A stretch of 12,045 nt of DNA, taken from Nitrososphaeraceae archaeon. GTDB taxonomy: Archaea > Thermoproteota > Nitrososphaeria > Nitrososphaerales > Nitrososphaeraceae. Where the stretch lies: assembly GCA_025936955.1 (NCBI GenBank), contig JAICSL010000023.1, positions 1 through 12,045 of the forward strand, written 5' to 3'. Positions 7,052 to 12,045 of this stretch are shown here, piece by piece (position 1 is the first letter of the stretch; the number at the start of each line of letters is the position of its first letter). The notes beneath the pieces were generated by a model. The model did no database searches, was not told the DNA's origin, and saw only the letters and a program-made list of their open reading frames with translations. Made by a program: the position numbers and the translations under genes.

Positions 7052-7993
7052 ATGGGTGTGTTTGAAACGTTAATGTTAGTGATATTTGGAGTTGCATTAT
7101 TATCAGTCTTGCCCTCTTCGGCAGCTATTTTTGTGTTTGCTCCTGCTTCTTATGCACAAGTAACAAAGTGTGTTAATTATGACGTTTATACTAATACAAT
7201 TACTGTAAACTGCAATGCAAATTTATCTCAAATAAATAAAGCTGTAAATGATAAAACTGTTTTAGAAAAAGATGCAAATGGAGAATGGATTCTCAACTCG
7301 ATCATCCAGGTAAACCCACACGCTAAGCTTACAATAAATCAATCTGATACGTCATGGCTGAAAATAACAAACAAGATATTAAAGGAGAATGAACCAAATT
7401 TCATTTCAGTTTCTGGCTTGGCAATAATAGACGGTGTCAAAATAACTTCATGGGATCCCTTTTCTAATAATGTGATTAGACAAAATGTAAATGGCTCAGT
7501 TCCTAGACCATATATAATGGTCAATAAGGGAATTGCTAATATTTCGAACTCAGAAGTATCATTTCTTGGATTTGGATTGAATTCCTCAAAAAGTGGTCTT
7601 TCGTATATAGATGTCGAAAATGGTAGTCGAATAATAAAAAATACTATACATGACATGTGGGATGCGTTTTACTCTGATTCTGCTGGATTTATTACAATAC
7701 AAAATAACAAATACTATGATAACTTGAGAAATGGCATTTATATCTTTGATTCTGCAAATACTAAAGTAAGTGACAACTTGGTAAAATCGACTCATATAGG
7801 TATTCAGATAGCACAATATTCTTTAGGCAATTATATTAATAATAATACAATAACAAATAACACTTTTGGATTTTATATTTCTGACAATAAACCCAAAAAT
7901 AACCTGTTTGAAAATAATAATTTCAATAATGTCACTTATCCTGTAAAGTTAGACGGTATAAATAATGTAGGCAGAAATAATACAATTTATTAA
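7052..7993 (+). CDS. Exported right-handed beta-helix protein, mannuronan C5-epimerase-like
   Basis: This 313-residue protein has a clear signal peptide: hydrophobic stretch about 6-32 and a likely cleavage site after SYA (residue 35). The first part of the mature protein (about 70-180) resembles the AlgG-type epimerase N-terminus: NGEWILNSIIQVNPHAKLTI, then ISVSGLAIIDGVKITSWD (118-135), RPYIMV (152-157) and NSEVSFLGFG (166-175). The rest (about 185-310) is a series of short Asn-rich coils (IIKNTIHDM, ITIQNNKYYDN, TKVSDNLV, NYINNNTITNNTFGF, NNLFENNNF) typical of PbH1/NosD-like parallel beta-helices. The position where AlgG enzymes carry Y-G-I-D-P-H-D reads NGIYIFDS (227-234), so the catalytic His is absent. 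It is probably a polysaccharide-binding or structural relative, or an enzyme with other chemistry. Earlier ATGs (7017 and 7028) run into stops or are out of frame, so the start is well supported. Confidence 0.82.
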   Translation: MGVFETLMLVIFGVALLSVLPSSAAIFVFAPASYAQVTKCVNYDVYTNTITVNCNANLSQINKAVNDKTVLEKDANGEWILNSIIQVNPHAKLTINQSDTSWLKITNKILKENEPNFISVSGLAIIDGVKITSWDPFSNNVIRQNVNGSVPRPYIMVNKGIANISNSEVSFLGFGLNSSKSGLSYIDVENGSRIIKNTIHDMWDAFYSDSAGFITIQNNKYYDNLRNGIYIFDSANTKVSDNLVKSTHIGIQIAQYSLGNYINNNTITNNTFGFYISDNKPKNNLFENNNFNNVTYPVKLDGINNVGRNNTIY

Positions 7994-8171
7994 TGGTAAA
8001 AAAAGTAGGCGACAGAAGAAGAATCATCTATATTTTATATTCCATTATTAGAGATTAAAAATACTCCATGAGAAAGGATTACATAATTTTACCGCATTAC
8101 TTTACTTATATTGCACGTATGAATATTGTGGTTTCGATTGTACTCAAGGATTACTGTTAGTCATCTAAGTT
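7994..8171. other. Convergent intergenic region (178 bp)
   Basis: This region separates the plus-strand beta-helix gene from the minus-strand dehydrogenase gene. It holds A/T-rich runs that could end transcription in both directions. Examples are ctatattttatatt at about 8029-8042 for the plus strand and, read on the minus strand, A/T-rich sequence within 8050-8110. A 9-bp direct repeat aaggattac occurs twice (about 8075 and 8146). No gene is seen. Confidence 0.4.
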
Positions 8172-9530
8172 TTATTGATTTTTTATGACATATATCCGAC
8201 CTCCAACCTCTGATTTGCCTTCTTGTTTGACCCAGTCAGCGATAGTAAGAACATATAGGTAACCATCGGGTCCTACTTGCAAATCAGTGATGCCCCTACC
8301 AAAATTTATTCCAAAAAGAAAATCATAATTCTCTTCCGGATTGAATATAACATTATCACGTAAGCCTTTCAATGATAATTCTGTTCTGTTGTCATTTAGT
8401 TTGAAATGGTATAGATTACCGTTATTTACATCACCTACAAACATTTCATTTTCATAATCTATTCCTAACTTTGAAGAGTTTAGGAACCTCAGTGCTGTCG
8501 GGCCAACAGTAGTATTCCAGATAAGTTCTGGAGATCTATATTTTCCTTTGCCATCAAAATCTACCAAACTACTATTACTAGGATTTCCTACAAACGGCCC
8601 TTGTACTTCATAACCTTTTGGTCCAATCGGTTTCCAGAGCCCTTGTATTTGTTTCCATCCGCTATTAAAACCTGGTTCGACCAGATTTATTTCATCACCA
8701 AATCTTGGACCGTTTTCGGTGTCCCAAAGTTTTTTGGTCAGAGGATCAAAATCCATACCAAATGTGTTTCTTATTCCATAAGCATAAAATTTATTTATCG
8801 GACCTGTTCCTGTGCTATTCAATATACCTCCCACAGGCGCACCATCTTGGGATATTCTATAAATAACACTACCAACAGTTTGTGTTGAATTACGAAAATT
8901 CTGAGTTAGGCTATCATGACCTCCGATATCTCCTACTCCTATATACAAATATCGATCTGGACCTATAACTATCCTTCCCCCATTGTGGAGGCTACCAAAA
9001 TCGGCTGGGGTTGACAATAGAAGTTTTGGGTTTATTAGTTTATTATCTAAAAGATCGTACCTGTATAGAACGTTGCAACAAGGATCCCTACCCATCCAAT
9101 CATCACCAGTTACTCCTCCACCTGACTTAGTATAGTACAAGAAGATCCGTGTAAATCCAGTTTCATTTTTTGCAACTGCTATCCCTAGCATTCCTCTTTC
9201 GCCGAGGTTTGCGACAGGTACCTTGAGAAGAGGTTGAGGTAATAATTTGCCATCGACTAATCTTTTTACTGTGCCTTCATTCTTTTCTAAAACCAAAATG
9301 TCATTTGGGCCTAAAAAAGCCATGCTGGATGGAAATTTAAGTTCACTATTGACTAAATCCACCTTCAAATGGAAATCCTTAATCCTTGGCAATGAAACGT
9401 TGACTGCAGCCTCCGTAGAAACGGCATTAACAGAATGTGTCATTAAGAAAGAGAAAAAAACAAGGCATATTGAAAATAGACATAAATATATTGAACTTCT
9501 TGACGCAACGGTAGTAAATGCTCTATGCAC
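8172..9530 (-). CDS. Exported PQQ-dependent sugar dehydrogenase (glucose/sorbosone dehydrogenase family)
   Basis: The frame is open to a TTG at 9635 (487 residues). I prefer GTG at 9530 (452 residues), because it follows AAAGGAAA at Shine-Dalgarno distance and gives a textbook signal peptide: MHRAFTTVASR, hydrophobic SSIYLCLFSICLVFFSFLM, cleavage after VNA. Numbering here uses the longer form. The beta-propeller starts at FPSSMAFLGPNDILVLEKNE (101-120). GSLHNGGRIVIGPD (214-227) carries His217 at the catalytic-base position of soluble quinoprotein glucose dehydrogenases. YIGVGD (231-236), AYGIRNTFGMDFDP (285-298), the intact ENGPRFGDEINLV (307-319; calcium/PQQ loop) and ITDLQVGPDGYLYVL (449-463) complete the family pattern. 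It probably oxidises an aldose or similar sugar outside the cell and passes electrons to an external carrier. It lacks the LamG and copper domains of its plus-strand paralogue. Two adjacent cysteines (186-187) are notable. The substrate and the native acceptor are not readable from the sequence. Confidence 0.9.
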   Translation of the reverse strand: MHRAFTTVASRSSIYLCLFSICLVFFSFLMTHSVNAVSTEAAVNVSLPRIKDFHLKVDLVNSELKFPSSMAFLGPNDILVLEKNEGTVKRLVDGKLLPQPLLKVPVANLGERGMLGIAVAKNETGFTRIFLYYTKSGGGVTGDDWMGRDPCCNVLYRYDLLDNKLINPKLLLSTPADFGSLHNGGRIVIGPDRYLYIGVGDIGGHDSLTQNFRNSTQTVGSVIYRISQDGAPVGGILNSTGTGPINKFYAYGIRNTFGMDFDPLTKKLWDTENGPRFGDEINLVEPGFNSGWKQIQGLWKPIGPKGYEVQGPFVGNPSNSSLVDFDGKGKYRSPELIWNTTVGPTALRFLNSSKLGIDYENEMFVGDVNNGNLYHFKLNDNRTELSLKGLRDNVIFNPEENYDFLFGINFGRGITDLQVGPDGYLYVLTIADWVKQEGKSEVGGRIYVIKNQ

Positions 9531-9804
9531 AAGATTATTTCCTTTTTCTAGAGTAGGTTCGCACCTAGCAAGCGTAAAGAAGTTAGAGTAAGGATGCTGT
9601 GGGCGAAAAAGTATAATATGACTTCCCTCTGTCAATTTTTCTTTATTTTCTACATTTGTGCCATTATTAAATGATATGTCTTCATAAAGATTCTATTTGT
9701 TCTATTTGTTTCCTACTGTAAAATCACTTTCCATCGTCTTTTTGATCTGTTGTATACTATTTATGCGCCACCTATCCTTTTTGCAACGATTGATCAAAAT
9801 ATCT
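9531..9804. other. Region upstream of the minus-strand dehydrogenase
   Basis: With the GTG start at 9530 this is a 274-bp upstream region; with the TTG start at 9635 it is 169 bp. Read on the minus strand it has a TATA-like TATTATAC at about 9609-9621, which would give a leader of roughly 60 bases to the GTG. A 9-bp tandem repeat, tctatttgt, occurs at 9692-9700 and 9701-9709 on the plus strand. Nothing else is recognised. Confidence 0.35.
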
Positions 9805-10614
9805 TTATCCACACCCCAGTCGGTTATACGCCTCTAACTTATCCTTAAGGGAACGCATTTGGATATCTTCGTTAATAGTTGTCTTAGGGAAATTCGCCTG
9901 ACTGTTATTATTTTGACCTTTTAGAAGAGCGTTTGCAGAAAGCATCGCTCCCTTAATGCAGCTATCTGCCCCTCCACTAGCTGAATTCAGTTCTGCTGCC
10001 AATGTTTGTGCTGCTAGTTGATCTGTTATTAGATCTGAATGGGATAAATTGAATATGTTTAAGGCGTTTCTAGATGACCCAACTAGATAATTTCCAATCT
10101 TTATCTCCTTGTATATAGATCGAATTCCTAGCAAATAGTGCAGTATTTGAGGGTGGCTCTTATAGTATTCAATTGTAAAGTGCATATCCTTGCAGGGTAA
10201 TGTAATATTTGAAGAGTATGCAAGTTGAGCGATATTATTGATATCTGGATAAATATAGATTCTGTATAATCCTATAAGAGGGCCAACATCAATGGCTACG
10301 ATATTTTCACCAGATATTCCAGCAGAGAACCCTCCATATGCTGCCACGTTATCCGGTTGTATATATTTATAATGAAGAAAAGTGTTAGGCAAAAATCCAC
10401 TTAGGCTAATGGCTATAGAATGGCTCAATGCTTGTGTTGGTCCGCACGTTGCCGATATATTTGGAGTAGCAAAAGCTGGTAACGTGTGACCAACCGTATA
10501 ACAAGCGACTATCACTAGCAAAGTAGTAATAATAGTGAATAGTTTTTTTCCATTAATCCTGCCGAATACAGAAAGTACATCAAAAACATGGACAAAAACA
10601 CTTTTAAATGTCAT
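9805..10614 (-). CDS. Exported protein of unknown function, Ig-like N-terminus and helical C-terminus
   Basis: This 269-residue protein starts with ATG. It has a long positively charged N-terminus, a hydrophobic core (about 25-44) and a likely cleavage site after PAFA (residue 49). Residues about 52-148 look beta-rich (SHSIAISLSGFLPNTFLHYK, then YRIYIYPDINNI), ending at Cys141; with Cys57 this could form an Ig-type disulfide. Residues about 146-269 look helical, with DQLAAQTLAAELNSASGGAD, Cys219 and a C-terminal DKLEAYNRLGCG (Cys268). I do not recognise a family. It lies upstream of the dehydrogenase gene on the same strand, but the gap of at least 169 bases and a separate TATA-like element argue against a tight operon. 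A role at the cell surface is inferred only from the signal peptide and neighbours. Confidence 0.75.
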   Translation of the reverse strand: MTFKSVFVHVFDVLSVFGRINGKKLFTIITTLLVIVACYTVGHTLPAFATPNISATCGPTQALSHSIAISLSGFLPNTFLHYKYIQPDNVAAYGGFSAGISGENIVAIDVGPLIGLYRIYIYPDINNIAQLAYSSNITLPCKDMHFTIEYYKSHPQILHYLLGIRSIYKEIKIGNYLVGSSRNALNIFNLSHSDLITDQLAAQTLAAELNSASGGADSCIKGAMLSANALLKGQNNNSQANFPKTTINEDIQMRSLKDKLEAYNRLGCG

Positions 10615-10651
10615 GCTGTTTTATCAATCTTCTCATAACTTATAATCTAAT

Positions 10652-10667
10652 TCCTTATATAAAAATA
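10652..10667 (-). promoter_or_regulatory. TATA-box-like element for the 9805-10614 gene
   Basis: Read on the minus strand this is a strong A/T-rich element, ATTTTTATATAAGG. It lies about 40 to 50 bases upstream of the ATG at 10614, so transcription would begin near 10632 and leave a leader of about 15 to 20 bases. It sits directly beside the inverted repeats described next. Confidence 0.5.
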
Positions 10668-10759
10668 TCCTATACTCATTACAGATCCTTCAGCTGAATT
10701 AACCGTAATGAGTAACATTACTAAACCTACATCATGCATTTCACGGGAAGATAGGATAT
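10665..10759. repeat. Overlapping inverted repeats upstream of a TATA-like element
   Basis: A perfect 10-bp inverted repeat, tactcattac (10673-10682) with gtaatgagta (10705-10714), has 22 bases between its arms. A second 9-bp pair, atatcctat (10665-10673) with ataggatat (10751-10759), encloses it and shares one base with its left arm. Both lie immediately upstream, on the minus strand, of the promoter of the 9805-10614 gene. A regulator-binding site, a folded transcript or a decayed mobile fragment are all possible. Confidence 0.5.
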
Positions 10760-11099
10760 CATTTGCATAATGGATTAAGAAAATACTGATATTTGGAACA
10801 AGTCTTTCTTCATTTATTTAATCATAAACATTGACATAGACGGATCTTGTGAGTCTACTCCTAAAGACTTTTGATTTACTCAAAACAAAAGAGAGAATTA
10901 AATGATTTTAGAGGCAGTGTTGCATAATTACCAACTTCGCTTTTCAGGCTTGAATATCCATCATAATAGAAGAATAGAGATCTAGTACCATATTAACTGG
11001 TTAAACGTTGCTGAATAGTTCAAAAAATAAAAAATAAATTCTGCAACAAAGCAGATTTTCTAGATCCATGTGAAACAAACCGCATAACATAGATTGGTC

Positions 11100-11130
11100 T
11101 GATAATTCATCAAAAAAAGATAAATTATCA
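11100..11130 (-). terminator. Probable terminator: hairpin with T7 tract in the loop
   Basis: Perfect 8-bp arms, tgataatt (11100-11107) and aattatca (11123-11130), enclose a loop that on the minus strand contains seven Ts (11112-11118). It begins about 40 bases after the stop of the minus-strand gene ending at 11169. T-tracts are the main termination signal in archaea. The hairpin may be incidental. Confidence 0.45.
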
Positions 11131-11168
11131 AATAGTTACAATACAATGCTATATGCCTAGTTCATATA

Positions 11169-12045
11169 TCACCTTGGTGTAACATACACATTGTCATATT
11201 GTGCAGATGCATCTTCACTATACATTGCTACAGAACCGCTCGATAGTTGTGGCGACATAGACTGATCTACGTAATCTACAACCTTGATTCCATCTACTGT
11301 TATTACAATATGATTACCAATAGATGATATCTTCCAGTTTGACCATGAACCTACTTTGAGATTGACAGCAGGACTGGATTCGGTAACCAAATATTTCTGG
11401 CCTTGTACAGAGTCAGTACAGCTATTACAGTCTTTTTTCTCAAGCTCAATACCATCCGGTCTCACTAAAAAGGCATAAAAATGATAAGTATCTGTATATC
11501 TAAAAAACACCCAAGCTGCTTCCCAGTCATTCGGTGGGTCATTTTGTCTCAGCTGTTTGACTGTCTTTACATCTATACTCATATCAAAGTTAGACCAAGT
11601 TTGTGTTGAAGTTTTCAAACTCGCTTCTGTGTCTGATAGTGAGGTCGATGTTGCAGGGTACATGTAAAATACTTTATTACCAGTACCTGTACCATCGTCT
11701 TTAACTCCTGCAGCACCTAGGCCATTGTAAATATCTAACCATTTTCCATTGGGTGATGTTTGACCATTTGATATTGTGTATGTACCACTTTGGAAATCGT
11801 CATAGAGGTTACTTGGAGGTGGTGTTGTAATAGTCTGATATCCGTTAACACGAAGCTCATATATGCTTGCCCAACTGTTCATTGTGTTTCCATTTACTGT
11901 AATTCTTACATATCTTGCATTAGTATCAGAAGGTAAAGTATATGTTTGGTAACCTGAAGTCCTTACACTCTTACCTGAGTATACATTGCTAAAAGAGCTT
12001 CCATCATTAGATACCGATATGACAAAGTAATATTGTCTTATACTA
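11169..12045 (-). CDS. Surface protein with F5/8C (CBM32-like) and concanavalin/LamG-like modules, partial (N-terminus beyond right edge)
   Basis: The frame is open from the window edge to the stop at 11169, about 291 visible residues. The ATG at 11882 is internal, because the 54 codons before it carry continuous protein homology. The visible N-terminal part (about 1-69) is the end of a discoidin/F5-8C domain: YYFVISVSNDGSSFSNVY, then TSGYQTYTLP, ARYVRITVNGNT and ASIYELRVNG. After a TTPPPS linker comes a domain of about 210 residues with YDDFQSGTY, WSNFDMSIDVKTVKQLR, AAWVFFRYTDTYHFYAFLV, SNWKISSIGNHIVITVDG and SVAMYSEDASAQYDNVYV. That is a beta-jelly-roll pattern like LamG/DUF1080-type carbohydrate-binding domains found at the ends of secreted polysaccharide-active enzymes. 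Both modules probably bind carbohydrate. Any catalytic domain would lie upstream, outside the window. Two cysteines in KDCNSCTDS may pair. Confidence 0.8.
   Translation of the reverse strand, partial: SIRQYYFVISVSNDGSSFSNVYSGKSVRTSGYQTYTLPSDTNARYVRITVNGNTMNSWASIYELRVNGYQTITTPPPSNLYDDFQSGTYTISNGQTSPNGKWLDIYNGLGAAGVKDDGTGTGNKVFYMYPATSTSLSDTEASLKTSTQTWSNFDMSIDVKTVKQLRQNDPPNDWEAAWVFFRYTDTYHFYAFLVRPDGIELEKKDCNSCTDSVQGQKYLVTESSPAVNLKVGSWSNWKISSIGNHIVITVDGIKVVDYVDQSMSPQLSSGSVAMYSEDASAQYDNVYVTPR

Larger units (their letters stand above)
10615..11168. other. Long intergenic region (554 bp) between two minus-strand genes
   Basis: No credible gene or RNA gene was seen in this A/T-rich stretch. Its left end carries the promoter element and inverted repeats for the 9805-10614 gene. 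Its right end carries hairpins and a T-tract suited to ending the 11169-12045 transcript. A near-perfect inverted repeat occurs at 11007-11016 and 11038-11047 (9 of 10 pairs), with an A/T-rich loop. The middle, about 10760-11000, shows nothing recognisable. Confidence 0.55.

Noticed and set aside
9247..9591. 114-codon plus-strand frame opposite the minus-strand dehydrogenase
   Set aside because: It is the antisense shadow of the N-terminal part of a clear quinoprotein gene.
2191..9635. Transposon or prophage carrying the surface genes
   Set aside because: No transposase, integrase, terminal repeats or phage genes are visible, and base composition looks even by eye across the window.
9692..9709. 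Tandem tctatttgt repeat as a regulatory element
   Set aside because: Two 9-bp copies in T-rich intergenic DNA are easily explained by chance or slippage, and nothing ties them to a promoter.
10615..11168. Long intergenic stretch as a tRNA, small RNA or CRISPR locus
   Set aside because: I found no cloverleaf-like sequence, no regularly spaced repeats and no credible small ORF on either strand.

Overview
The window looks like part of an archaeal chromosome, most plausibly a soil-type ammonia-oxidising archaeon (Nitrososphaerales / Nitrosocosmicus-like). This placement is inferred from several things: low G+C (about one third by eye), A/T-rich intergenic DNA with TATA-box-like elements just upstream of starts, several TTG or GTG starts, and many exported Asn/Ser/Thr-rich proteins with N-x-S/T sequons. 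A plastocyanin-like copper domain and HYR, LamG and F5/8C modules also fit. No rRNA, tRNA, CRISPR array, transposase or integrase was seen.

Layout. (1) 1-494, minus: start of an exported Ig-like-looking protein, cut by the left edge. It diverges from (2) 542-2005, plus: a membrane family-2 glycosyltransferase of the cellulose/hyaluronan-synthase type. (3) 2191-4875, plus: an exported fusion of LamG, PQQ-type sugar dehydrogenase and type-1 copper (cupredoxin) domains. (4) 5278-6939, plus: an exported protein with an Ig-like N-terminus, a ThuA/dimethylformamidase-like centre and a C-terminal HYR domain. (5) 7052-7993, plus: an exported right-handed beta-helix protein resembling mannuronan C5-epimerases but without the usual catalytic DPHD motif. 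(6) 8172-9530 (or to 9635), minus: a second PQQ-type sugar dehydrogenase, convergent with gene 5. (7) 9805-10614, minus: an exported protein of unknown function. (8) 11169-12045, minus: C-terminal part of a surface protein with an F5/8C (CBM32-like) module and a concanavalin/LamG-like module, cut by the right edge.

How the genes may fit together. Seven of the eight genes encode exported or surface-anchored proteins, and the eighth is a membrane glycosyltransferase. The shared theme is making, modifying, binding and oxidising carbohydrate at the cell surface. The glycosyltransferase could make a polysaccharide, the beta-helix, CBM32-like and LamG-like proteins could bind it, and the two quinoprotein-type dehydrogenases could oxidise sugars outside the cell. 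In the fusion protein the copper domain could take the electrons directly. The genes sit in separate units with their own likely promoters, so the functional link is inferred from co-location and not from operon structure. The least ordinary items are the dehydrogenase-cupredoxin fusion, with its atypical active-site loop and a LamG fragment at the junction, and the beta-helix protein that lost the epimerase motif.
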